26,274 bases of DNA from an uncultured Peptoniphilus sp. (GCA_902465645.1 CABQNX010000017.1:1-26274); one strand, 5' to 3'. Counted from the stretch's first letter, positions 15,532-22,526 are shown. Notes: generated from the letters alone by a model not told the origin. Translations and numbers: made by a program.

Positions 15532-16494
15532 ATGTACGAAGGTTTTTTGACAGATGTTAAAGGGATAAAACTTGGTCACGCAGAAGATGACCTAGCTCTT
15601 ACTGGGACAAGTGTTATCTTGTGCGAAGATGGTTTTACTGCAGGAGTTGACGTTCGTGGGGCAGGACCTGGCACTCGTGAAACTGATCTTCTAAGAGCAG
15701 AGAACTTGGTCCAAAAGGTCCACGGAGTTTTCTTAACTGGGGGATCTGCCTACGGTCTTGATGTTGGCGGTGGCATCATGAAGTTTTTGGAAGAAGAAGA
15801 CGCAGGCTTCGACGTGGGAGTTGGAATAGTTCCCATAGTTCCTGGAGCAGTTCTATTTGATCTTGCAGTGGGCGACTCAAAAGTCAGACCTGATTTTAAA
15901 ATGGGATATGAGGCTGCGAAGTCTGCCAAGGAAAAGGATGAAACTCAGGGAAACTTTGGAGCAGGCTGTGGCGCCAGCGTTGGAAAAATTTTAGGCAATG
16001 ACTTTGCCATGAAGTCAGGCATAGGCCAGTCATCTGTAAGGGTTGACGACCTTGTTGTCTCTTCTATTGTTGCTCTAAATGCCATGGGAGATATTTTTGA
16101 TTATGAAAAGGGAAAAAGAATTGCTGGAGTTTATGACAGGGAAAATAAAAAATTTTTAGACACTTGTGCCCTTTACGAAAAGCAGCTTAAAGATTATAAT
16201 CAATTTAGCCCAGCCAACACAACAATTTCTCTTGTTGCAACTAATGCAAGGCTAACTAAGGCAAACTGTAATAAGATCTCACAAATGGCTCATGATGGAT
16301 ATGGAAGGTCAATTAACCCAGTCCACACCATGAACGATGGGGATACAATTTTTACACTTGCAAGTGGCCAAGTTGAAGCAGATATAAATTTAGTTGGAAT
16401 TCTCGCTGCAAAAACTATTTCTAGGTCTATTGCCAATGCAATTTATTCAGCTAAGGATTCAGGTGGGCTTGTAAGCTATAGGACCATCAAATAA
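15532..16494 (+). CDS. P1 (S58/DmpA) family peptidase
   Basis: Ntn-type self-cleaving aminopeptidase of 320 residues. Family marks: GVDVRGAGPGTRETDLL near 38-54, FLTGGSAYGLD near 67-77, GNFGAGCGASVGK near 140-152, and NTTISLVATNA near 229-239. In this family the chain is expected to cut itself just before the nucleophile in the last motif, here probably between Asn229 and Thr230. There is no signal peptide, so it is cytosolic. Characterised members (DmpA, BapA) release D-Ala or beta-Ala from short peptides and amides. It is the first gene of an apparent unit with a pantothenate-type ECF subunit and a CoaX-like protein; beta-alanine is half of pantothenate, which makes a role in pantothenate or beta-alanine salvage possible. 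AAGGAGGAA sets the start. Confidence 0.88.
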   Translation: MYEGFLTDVKGIKLGHAEDDLALTGTSVILCEDGFTAGVDVRGAGPGTRETDLLRAENLVQKVHGVFLTGGSAYGLDVGGGIMKFLEEEDAGFDVGVGIVPIVPGAVLFDLAVGDSKVRPDFKMGYEAAKSAKEKDETQGNFGAGCGASVGKILGNDFAMKSGIGQSSVRVDDLVVSSIVALNAMGDIFDYEKGKRIAGVYDRENKKFLDTCALYEKQLKDYNQFSPANTTISLVATNARLTKANCNKISQMAHDGYGRSINPVHTMNDGDTIFTLASGQVEADINLVGILAAKTISRSIANAIYSAKDSGGLVSYRTIK

Positions 16495-16542
16495 AATTGA
16501 TGGAAAATGAAGGGTATCTACGCGAACCCTATCGGAGGTAAA

Positions 16543-17292
16543 ATGAATCGAAACACTGAACGTAACAGAAGGCTAGTGATAGCTGCCATGCTTGGTGCCA
16601 TCACAGTTGTTCTTAGTCTAACTCCCCTTGGACTTATTCCACTAGGAGTTATCAACGCAACTACTATGCACATACCAGTAATTATTGGAGCCATAGCAGA
16701 AGGCCCTGTGGTGGGAGCCATGGTTGGACTTATCTTTGGAGTGTCATCACTCTTAAATGCAATCTTAAGAAATGCAAGTCCCGTCGCTTTTGTCTTTTAT
16801 AATCCACTAATTTCTGTCTTGCCAAGAGTTTTAATTGGTATAACTTCTTATTACTCTTATGCTGCAATGAAGAAGATGGAAGACAAGAACTTGAGAAACT
16901 TAACTAAGGGACTTTGGGGACTAATTTCAATTTTCTTAGTTTACTTACTTTATAAGAATATTAAGACTGGTGGCTCAACACTAAATATTACTTTTGTAGT
17001 GATCCTACTTGCTCTTTGCATTGGATTTTTAGTTTACTCTTTCAAATCAAATGAAAAGGACTTTCCTATTGCCATTGGTGCCTTTGTTGGATCAATGACT
17101 AACACAATCCTAGTCCTTGGTGGAATTTATCTAATTTATGCCAAGAGATATGTCGAAGCTCTTGACATTCCACTAGAAAATGCAAAATCAGCAATCCTTG
17201 GTGTATCAGTTACATCAGGAATACCTGAAGCTATCCTCTCTGTTATTATTACTACAGCAGTTATAAAAGCTTTGAAATCAAGAAGGGGTTAA
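16543..17292 (+). CDS. ECF transporter S component, PanT-like (pantothenate)
   Basis: Membrane substrate-binding subunit of an energy-coupling-factor transporter, 250 residues with about six helices. After a basic N-terminus comes RLVIAAMLGAITVVL and the family marker INATTMHIPVIIGAI, then a GxxxGxxFGxxSLLNA pattern near residues 62-80. This version is the one usually found with pantothenate uptake (PanT). It must pair with EcfA/EcfA'/EcfT, not encoded here, so a shared group II module elsewhere is expected. The open frame reaches 16507, but the ATG at 16543 has CGGAGGT at good spacing and is chosen. The stop is one base from the start of the CoaX-like gene, which strongly supports a pantothenate assignment. 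Lys-rich middle loops (about 110-130) are longer than usual. Confidence 0.82.
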   Translation: MNRNTERNRRLVIAAMLGAITVVLSLTPLGLIPLGVINATTMHIPVIIGAIAEGPVVGAMVGLIFGVSSLLNAILRNASPVAFVFYNPLISVLPRVLIGITSYYSYAAMKKMEDKNLRNLTKGLWGLISIFLVYLLYKNIKTGGSTLNITFVVILLALCIGFLVYSFKSNEKDFPIAIGAFVGSMTNTILVLGGIYLIYAKRYVEALDIPLENAKSAILGVSVTSGIPEAILSVIITTAVIKALKSRRG

Positions 17293-17293
17293 T

Positions 17294-18076
17294 ATGTTAC
17301 TTGCAATTGATATAGATAATAGGACAACAGACTTCGCTGTCTTTGACCAAGATGACTTAATCGATAAGTTTTCAATTACAACTGACAGGAATAGGTCTGT
17401 AGTTGAAATAAAACTTACGATTAAACTCATCCTAATGGATAAAAATATAGAACTCTCTGACATCAATGAAATAATTATTTCGAACGTGGTGCCAGAACTC
17501 TCATCTTCCTATGAAATGATCTCAAGAGAACTCATTGGCAAGAAGCCAATTTTTATCTCTGCTGGAGTCAAGACTGGTTTAAATATAAAGTGTGAAAGCC
17601 CAAGAGAAGTTGGGTCTGACAGGATTATAAAGGCAGTTGCTGCCACAAGAATCTACACAGGCAATATAATAATAGTTTCTGCATCATCAATTACAACAGT
17701 TGACTATATCAATGCAAAAAAAGAATTCCTGGGAGGACTAATCCTGCCAGGAATCAACTTACTTCAAGATTCACTTGTGAGAGGTAGTGCAAAGCTCCCT
17801 CATGTTGAATTAAAAAGGCCTGATGATGTAATTGGTAAAAATACAGAAAAGGCAATCCAAAGAGGCCTTTACTTCGGCTACAAGAAGGCTGTCCTTGGGA
17901 TAATTGATGAAATAGTAGAATCTTATTCTCTTACAAAAGAAAATACAAATATTTTAATCACTGGACCCTATGGTCACCTCTTAAAGCTATGTAAGTACGA
18001 CTTAATAAGAGACGACGACCTGGGCATCTACGGACTTAAAATTATTTACGACCTAAACAAAAATAAGGCTTCATGA
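17294..18076 (+). CDS. CoaX-like protein, probable catalytically dead type III pantothenate kinase
   Basis: Protein of 260 residues, the length of type III pantothenate kinase, and alignable over its whole length by eye. Conserved parts: VKTGLNIK (92-99), PREVGSDR (103-110), GGLILPG (147-153), AKLP (166-169), IGKNT (180-184). Lost parts: the ATP-phosphate loop DxGNT reads DIDNRT (6-11); the DFGTAT block with the catalytic Asp reads SASSITT (129-135), so Ser129 replaces that Asp; the TGG near residue 223 reads TGP. The frame is intact and ordinary in codon use, so it is expressed, not a fresh pseudogene. Starting one base after the PanT-like gene, with AAGGGG as binding site, it is coupled to pantothenate uptake. 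Ligand-binding regulator or scaffold is the inferred role; residual kinase activity cannot be excluded without assay. Confidence 0.85.
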   Translation: MLLAIDIDNRTTDFAVFDQDDLIDKFSITTDRNRSVVEIKLTIKLILMDKNIELSDINEIIISNVVPELSSSYEMISRELIGKKPIFISAGVKTGLNIKCESPREVGSDRIIKAVAATRIYTGNIIIVSASSITTVDYINAKKEFLGGLILPGINLLQDSLVRGSAKLPHVELKRPDDVIGKNTEKAIQRGLYFGYKKAVLGIIDEIVESYSLTKENTNILITGPYGHLLKLCKYDLIRDDDLGIYGLKIIYDLNKNKAS

Positions 18077-18092
18077 TTTATGAAGCCTTATT
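18062..18092. terminator. Bidirectional terminator between coaX-like and murI
   Basis: Perfect 13-bp stem AATAAGGCTTCAT/ATGAAGCCTTATT with U-rich sequence on both outer sides. It includes the last codons of the CoaX-like gene and ends two bases before the murI stop, serving both convergent genes. Confidence 0.88.
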
Positions 18093-18094
18093 TC

Positions 18095-18925
18095 TTACCT
18101 ATATTTTTCTAAATCTTTAATGTCTACTTGGTGGAAGTTTACCTTAAAACCTGAGAGGTCTACGATCTTTTCCATAGTAGAACGGAACATATCAATGTCA
18201 CCAGTTATATAAAAGTCAATGGACCTATAAGGAATTTCCTCATGATCCTTTTCTATTTTCAAAATGTTCATGGCATCAAGGACAGTCTTGTAGGCTGGGT
18301 CAACCATTAAAACTTTTTTGCCTTGTTTTTTTAAGACCCTCTTAAAAGAATCTTCCACTAGAGGATAGTGAGTACAGCCTAGGATCATTGTGTCGAAGTC
18401 GTAGTCGCCAAAGTAGTCTAAGTACTTCTTAACAATCCCGTCCATGTATTCTTCTTCAAACTCGCCTCTCTCAATGGCAAGAGTTAGGTCAGGACAATAA
18501 ACTGATTTAAGTTCAATAGATGGGTCCATGGACTTTAAGACCTTGTCATAAACCCCACTTTCCACACAAGACTTTGTTGCAACAAGAGCAACCTTCTTAG
18601 TCTTTGTCCTCTCAAGAGTGTTTTCACTGCCTGGTTCAACAACACCAATAATTGGATACTTGTATTTTTCATTGGACTCTTTTAGACCATGACTCGTTGC
18701 AGTGTTGCAAGCAATTATAGAAAGGTCAACATCTAGGTCCTTGAAAAAACCCATTACCTCCATTGTATAATTTTTTATCTCTTCGTCAGTCCTTGCACCG
18801 TAGGGCATCCTAAGTGTGTCCCCAAAGAAGACGAAGTTTTTATTTTTTATTTTATTTAAAGCGACTTTCAAAACAGAGAGTCCGCCTACCCCGCTGTCAT
18901 AAAAGCCAATCACATTATTTCCCAT
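18095..18925 (-). CDS. murI: Glutamate racemase
   Basis: Cytosolic cofactor-independent racemase of 276 residues that makes D-glutamate for peptidoglycan. Motifs: IGFYDSGVGGLSVLK at the N-terminus, FGDTLRMPYG near 34-43, the first catalytic Cys in ACNTATS near 73-79, IIGVVEPG near 95, and the second Cys in LGCTHYPLV near 183-191. The length is standard. The ribosome binding site is weak (GGTGAT) and overlaps the approach to the ATG. It stands alone, convergent with the CoaX-like gene across a shared terminator. The only other cell-wall-linked gene in the window is the dipeptide epimerase at 24907, in a different unit. Confidence 0.95.
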   Translation of the reverse strand: MGNNVIGFYDSGVGGLSVLKVALNKIKNKNFVFFGDTLRMPYGARTDEEIKNYTMEVMGFFKDLDVDLSIIACNTATSHGLKESNEKYKYPIIGVVEPGSENTLERTKTKKVALVATKSCVESGVYDKVLKSMDPSIELKSVYCPDLTLAIERGEFEEEYMDGIVKKYLDYFGDYDFDTMILGCTHYPLVEDSFKRVLKKQGKKVLMVDPAYKTVLDAMNILKIEKDHEEIPYRSIDFYITGDIDMFRSTMEKIVDLSGFKVNFHQVDIKDLEKYR

Positions 18926-19013
18926 TCAATCACCAACTCTTTTATATAATACTATAAATTGTGAAAAACAAAAAGAAGAATCTAAATTTCTTCCCTTGTT
19001 ATAGTTTTCTGTT

Positions 19014-19204
19014 TTAGACCATGTGATTAATTATATAAAATATACCATCCTCTATCAAGTTAGGTATAACGCATTTTTCGATTAATTCCTCCTGTTTTAA
19101 ATTTTAATAAATTGTTCACAAAAAGTTTCTTCTGAAGACTGATCATTGTAAGTAATTTTTATTTTCTTGCCAAGGCATTGTTCCATTATTTTTTCACTTA
19201 TCAT
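19014..19204 (-). pseudogene. Possible small decayed or unannotated ORF between murI and tRNA-Lys
   Basis: The stretch 18926-19312 has no recognised gene. A 35-codon ORF (19204-19097) starting MISEKIMEQCLGKKIK follows AAAGGATT at workable spacing. A second open stretch in another frame, NLKQEELIEKCVIPNL and onward, runs to a stop at 19014. Together they would fit a protein of about 60 residues broken by one frameshift. Both stretches are short enough to arise by chance, and no family is recognised. Confidence 0.22.
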
Positions 19205-19271
19205 CTTTAATCCTTTTATTCTTGAGATTATATGGACTTTCTTTTTTAAGCTATAGCACACATAAAATATA

Positions 19272-19309
19272 AAGCAAAAAGCCTGCGAACATTGCATTCA
19301 CAGGCTTTT
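19272..19309 (-). terminator. Intrinsic terminator of tRNA-Lys
   Basis: On the minus strand GCCTGTGAA pairs with TTCGCAGGC (one G-U) and a U run follows, a few bases past the tRNA CCA end. Confidence 0.85.
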
Positions 19310-19312
19310 AAA

Positions 19313-19388
19313 TGGTGCACCTTTACGGACTCGAACCGTAGGCCCACTGATTAAGAGTCAGTTGCTCTACCAACTGAGCTAAAGGTGC
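19313..19388 (-). tRNA. tRNA-Lys (anticodon CTT)
   Basis: A full cloverleaf reads on the minus strand: acceptor GCACCTT/AAGGTGC, D arm GCTC/GAGC, anticodon stem ACTGA/TCAGT with loop CTCTTAA (anticodon CTT, reads AAG), T arm TACGG/CCGTA with TTCGAGT. The 3' CCA is encoded. It is a single gene with its own promoter and terminator. Confidence 0.97.
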
Positions 19389-19430
19389 AAAATTTATTAA
19401 CTTGTCTGTACCATCAGTACAACAAAATAA

Positions 19431-19459
19431 ATTATAAATAAAAAAAACACTCATGTCAA
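19431..19459 (-). promoter_or_regulatory. Consensus promoter of tRNA-Lys
   Basis: TTGACA, exactly 17 bases, TATAAT on the minus strand: a perfect match to the sigma-A consensus, as expected for a stable RNA gene. The -35 box lies in the loop of the GntR terminator. A small hairpin (TGTAC/GTACA) sits in the leader before the tRNA. Confidence 0.85.
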
Positions 19460-19469
19460 GTGTTTTTTT
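19439..19469 (-). terminator. Intrinsic terminator of the GntR gene
   Basis: Stem AAAAAAACACT/AGTGTTTTTTT (19441-19451 with 19459-19469), five bases past the GntR stop, with U residues on the 3' side. The loop and one arm double as the -35 region of tRNA-Lys. Confidence 0.75.
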
Positions 19470-19473
19470 CAAA

Positions 19474-20142
19474 TTATTTTCTAAACATCCTATAGTCTGC
19501 TTGCTCTTCGAACATTTCGTAGATAGCTTCAATAGTTCTTTCGCTCGCTTTCCTAGCTTCCTCAGGTTTTTTCTCTTCAATTAAATTATAAATATTTTGC
19601 AAATTTTCATAATGTTTTTTGTAGTTTTTCTTGTTCCTAAAAATAAAATTTCCAAACCTATAGAGCCTTTTATTGACCATAGTCATTACTTCTATTAAGA
19701 TTTCATTGTTTAATGACTTTACAAGAGCCATGTTCCATTCAATGATCAAGTTTTGAGCAAGTTCTTCTTCATCATTTTCAATTGCAATCCTAAGATCTTC
19801 ATTAACTTCTTTAAAATATTGAGTCTTTTCTGTTAAGCCCTTTTCTGCCAAGAGTTCAACACAAAGAGGCTCCAAAGACTTCCTGACTATATAAAGATTT
19901 TTGGCTTCTTTGACGGAAATTTTTGAAACTATATAAGACTTTCTTGGAAAACTTGTAACAAGTCCTTCCTTTTCAAGTTTTTTTAGGGCTTCTCTAACTG
20001 GTGTCCTAGATACATCGAGTTTAGAAGCGATTTCCATCTCAACAAGTTTGTCTCCTGGCAGCAATTTATTTTTCAATATTTTCTCTTTTAAATCTCTATA
20101 GACCATGTTACTTAGAGACTTCTTATTAGATTTCCCATCCAA
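19474..20142 (-). CDS. GntR family (FCD/FadR-type) transcriptional regulator
   Basis: Regulator of 222 residues. The N-terminal winged helix (about 10-75) has the GntR pattern MVYRDLKEKILKNKLLPGD, then VSRTPVREALKKLEKEGLV. The C-terminal all-helical FCD domain (about 85-220) normally binds a metal and a small acid; here its His/Asp ligands are not obvious. The start is inferred to be TTG at 20142: the GTG at 20151 sits directly against AGGAG, too close, while this TTG has eight bases after GGAGG. It is divergent from the PepSY lipoprotein gene; a dyad at 20255-20272 is a candidate operator. The target genes are otherwise unknown. A terminator follows immediately. Confidence 0.88.
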   Translation of the reverse strand: MDGKSNKKSLSNMVYRDLKEKILKNKLLPGDKLVEMEIASKLDVSRTPVREALKKLEKEGLVTSFPRKSYIVSKISVKEAKNLYIVRKSLEPLCVELLAEKGLTEKTQYFKEVNEDLRIAIENDEEELAQNLIIEWNMALVKSLNNEILIEVMTMVNKRLYRFGNFIFRNKKNYKKHYENLQNIYNLIEEKKPEEARKASERTIEAIYEMFEEQADYRMFRK

Positions 20143-20201
20143 AAATCTCACCTCCTATTCGCTAAAATGTTTTCCCAAGTCCGGTAATTTTTCTTTTTTT
20201 T

Positions 20202-20210
20202 ATTATACCA
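20202..20210 (-). promoter_or_regulatory. Extended -10 promoter of the GntR gene
   Basis: TGGTATAAT on the minus strand, about 60 bases before the TTG start. No strong -35. Confidence 0.5.
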
Positions 20211-20254
20211 TAAACTTAGTAGTTTAATATATCTTTATTATTAATATTTATGAA

Positions 20255-20272
20255 TTGACAAATGTTTATCAA
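20255..20272. promoter_or_regulatory. Candidate operator in the GntR/lipoprotein intergenic region
   Basis: TTGACAAATGTTTATCAA matches its own reverse complement at 14 of 18 positions, and ATGAA/TTCAT flank it. It lies between two divergent genes and about 70 bases before the lipoprotein start. It is a reasonable site for GntR autoregulation. Confidence 0.4.
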
Positions 20273-20339
20273 ATTCATTTTCGGGTAGAATAAAAGTAGG
20301 CAAAATTAATAAAACTTTGAATTGGAGGAAAAAATTATA

Positions 20340-20987
20340 ATGAATAAGAAAATTTTAATGACAACACTTGGACTAGGACTTGCACTAACACTTACTGCTT
20401 GTGGACCAAAAAACCAAGCAATGGATCCAGCAAATTCTAATGCTAAGAACACTAAGGTTGAAGAAAGTGCTAATGCAAATAAAACAAATGCTAACAAAAA
20501 TGCTACAGATAATAAGGCTGACGCACAAACAAAAGAAGAAACTGCAGTAAATAAGGGAGCTGTTGCAAACTTAGAACCTGGTATAGCTTTTGATGGATTC
20601 AAAAAACTTCACGCTGATGCAAAAGTTGAATCCTTCCAACTTGATGTTGAAAATGGAAAAGCTTACTACAAGGTTGATGGTTATGACGCTGAAAATGAAT
20701 ATGAAGTTACAGTTGATGCAGTAACTGGCGATATTGTAAAGGATGAATTTGAAGCAGAAAATACTTCTAACAAGACAGCTGACCTTCAACTAGAAATGAT
20801 TGAAGCAGTTGACAAATACATGGCGGAAGCATTAAAAGACGCAGGCGAAGGTTATGAAGCTGGCGAATATGAAGTTGAATTCGACGACGGAAAATATGAA
20901 GTAAGCGTTGAAGTTGTTAATGGAAACAAGGACATGACTTACACTTACGATTACGAAACAGGTAAACTTATAGAAAAAGATATGTAA
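20340..20987 (+). CDS. PepSY-domain lipoprotein
   Basis: Surface lipoprotein of 215 residues. The signal peptide ends in lipobox LTAC with Cys21 as the lipid site. A low-complexity Asn/Lys/Ala linker (about 25-75) leads to two PepSY-like modules: one with AKVESFQLDVENGKAYYKVDG and VTVDAVTGDIV (about 90-145), a second with YEVEFDDGKYEVSVEV and YDYETGKLIE (about 150-215). PepSY domains are thought to inhibit or protect secreted proteases or to sense the envelope; the role here is unknown. The ATG at 20340 has TTGGAGGA at good spacing. It is monocistronic, closed by a terminator, and divergent from a GntR regulator. TTGACA and TAGAAT upstream are too far apart (25 bases) to make a convincing promoter together. 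Confidence 0.88.
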   Translation: MNKKILMTTLGLGLALTLTACGPKNQAMDPANSNAKNTKVEESANANKTNANKNATDNKADAQTKEETAVNKGAVANLEPGIAFDGFKKLHADAKVESFQLDVENGKAYYKVDGYDAENEYEVTVDAVTGDIVKDEFEAENTSNKTADLQLEMIEAVDKYMAEALKDAGEGYEAGEYEVEFDDGKYEVSVEVVNGNKDMTYTYDYETGKLIEKDM

Positions 20988-20997
20988 GATTTTTAAG

Positions 20998-21021
20998 AGA
21001 GGGCTTAGCCCTCTTTTTTTT
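20998..21021 (+). terminator. Intrinsic terminator of the PepSY lipoprotein
   Basis: AGAGGGC-TTA-GCCCTCT hairpin followed by a run of T. Confidence 0.92.
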
Positions 21022-21076
21022 ATGATTTTTTATTTCTTTCAAGTAATTTCTTCCTGTTATTAAAATAATTTTTGTA

Positions 21077-21082
21077 TATAAT
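21077..21082 (+). promoter_or_regulatory. Possible -10 box of the two-TM Nudix-like gene
   Basis: A TATAAT about 50 bases before the ATG, with a poor -35 (CTGTTA at 17 bases). Confidence 0.35.
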
Positions 21083-21131
21083 TATTGTTAAGAAGGCAGG
21101 TTTTTGCAAAATTTTATTAGGAGTATAAAAA

Positions 21132-22421
21132 ATGTTAGAAAGAAAATTTGTTATTTTTTATAAAAGATTAAAGAAGTACCTGACAAATCTCATAAGCCAA
21201 GATATTTTTATTAGGCTCAGCTTAAACATAATAGTTCTTTTCTTTGCCATAAAAATTTACAAGACCTTTGATCTCGATGAATACTTAGATATAACAGTCT
21301 TTACTGCTGCCATAGCTATCCTTTTGATTGACTTTTTCATTGTTACAATTATAAATTTTGTTTCTGTGAAGAAAGAAGACTCCTTAAAAACTACTGACGA
21401 TTACAAGTCTTTGATAAAAAAGTATCCCCTTGATAAAAAGTACGGTTACTTTTATGAATTTAAAAACACCAAGCTAGATAAAATTCCTTCAAAAGTTAGA
21501 AGAAAGTTTTATGAGGATGATGATGATTTTAATTTTAATGAAGATCAAGTCTTCCCCATAAGAAAGTTGGCTGACTGCAAGTGCAAGGAAATAAGTTTGA
21601 GAGATAGGGAAGAAATCTTTCAAATGGAAGAAAGCTTAAAAGAAAATTTAAATATTTTAAAGGATGTTCATAAGAATTCAAATATTTACAACAACAAGTG
21701 TATCAGGCTTGATGACGTTACAGAGCTTGAGGACAAGGTTATCTTAAAAACTTCAAGGACAAGTTACTTTGACTTTTGTGCTTCAAACAGGATGATTGAC
21801 TACGTCCACAAGAACAAGAGGACTATAAGAGATGACTTACTCTATGGTCCCCTCTTTCCAAGTCTTTCTGAATCTCCTTTATCCAACCTCTTGGGCTTTA
21901 ACTGCTCAGTTGTTACCAGCGATGGTTACTTGATCTTCATCAAGAGAGGTTCCAATGTTTCCATTGAAAAGGACAAGCTTGGCCTTGGAGTCCAAGCTTC
22001 TGTTAAATACATGTACACCCACGCTGAAGAGGGCAAAAAAATTATCGACATAGAAGATATTTATAGGTCTGTTGAAATGGAATTTGTTGACGAGCTGGGA
22101 GTGAGTCTCCATAGTCCAGAAAAAATCGGCAAAAACCTAGTTGATGTTTACTACGATTATGTGGAGGGCAAGCCTCAACTTTATTTTGAATTCTTCTTAG
22201 ATAATGAGGACAAAAATTCTAGCCTAAAAGAAATTTCTGCTTATCTAGCAAAAAAAGATAAGTCCATGATTAAAGACGGAAATTCTATCCTTGCAATTCC
22301 ACTTAAGAGGACAGAAAATATTTATATCTCATCCTTTGCCCTTGCCTATGAAGACCAATATTATTCAATGGTTCCTTCTGCCTCCTATTGTGTGGCGAGA
22401 TTTTTAGAAAATATAAGATAA
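21132..22421 (+). CDS. Two-TM membrane protein with degenerate Nudix-like domain, unknown function
   Basis: A protein of 429 residues. Two membrane helices (about 28-43 and 55-79) anchor it. A charged region (80-200) follows, with an acidic EDDDDFNFNED patch and two close Cys (CKC, 149-151). Then comes RTSYFDF (209-215), and from about 258 a Nudix-like fold: CSVVTSDGYLIFIKRG, LGLGVQASVKYMY, and the helix EDIYRSVEMEFVDELGV (308-324) where a Nudix box would have REVxEELG. The REUxEE signature is incomplete (MEFVDELG), so pyrophosphatase activity is doubtful, while nucleotide-derivative binding is plausible. AGGAG precedes the ATG. It is monocistronic with its own terminator. I do not recognise a named family; the Nudix call is by pattern and needs a structure comparison. 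Confidence 0.7.
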   Translation: MLERKFVIFYKRLKKYLTNLISQDIFIRLSLNIIVLFFAIKIYKTFDLDEYLDITVFTAAIAILLIDFFIVTIINFVSVKKEDSLKTTDDYKSLIKKYPLDKKYGYFYEFKNTKLDKIPSKVRRKFYEDDDDFNFNEDQVFPIRKLADCKCKEISLRDREEIFQMEESLKENLNILKDVHKNSNIYNNKCIRLDDVTELEDKVILKTSRTSYFDFCASNRMIDYVHKNKRTIRDDLLYGPLFPSLSESPLSNLLGFNCSVVTSDGYLIFIKRGSNVSIEKDKLGLGVQASVKYMYTHAEEGKKIIDIEDIYRSVEMEFVDELGVSLHSPEKIGKNLVDVYYDYVEGKPQLYFEFFLDNEDKNSSLKEISAYLAKKDKSMIKDGNSILAIPLKRTENIYISSFALAYEDQYYSMVPSASYCVARFLENIR

Positions 22422-22423
22422 AA

Positions 22424-22452
22424 AACCTGGATTATTGCCCAGGTTCTTTTTT
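22424..22452 (+). terminator. Intrinsic terminator of the two-TM Nudix-like gene
   Basis: AACCTGG/CCAGGTT stem with an eight-base loop and a T run, immediately after the stop codon. Confidence 0.88.
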
Positions 22453-22494
22453 GTTAACTAGAATACATTTGATTAAATCAAGAATGTTACAATT

Positions 22495-22526
22495 AAAACT
22501 ACCCTCTCTAATGAAAGGGTAGTTTT
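22495..22526. terminator. Terminator-like hairpin at the end of the epimerase operon
   Basis: Perfect 11-bp stem AAAACTACCCT/AGGGTAGTTTT just past the DUF3870 stop. The minus-strand U run is short, but the position suggests it ends the operon. Confidence 0.7.

Noticed and set aside
16511..16530. Guanidine-II (mini-ykkC) style hairpin with an ACG-containing loop
   Set aside because: Only one hairpin is present and the loop reads ACGC, not ACGR, so the class requirements are not met.
16507..16542. Twelve extra N-terminal codons for the PanT-like protein
   Set aside because: No good ribosome binding site precedes 16507, whereas CGGAGGT fits the ATG at 16543 and the shorter protein begins like the family.
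19323..19580. An 85-codon minus-strand frame running through tRNA-Lys and the GntR 3' end
   Set aside because: It covers a perfect tRNA cloverleaf, a consensus promoter and a terminator, and its start lies inside the GntR gene in another frame.
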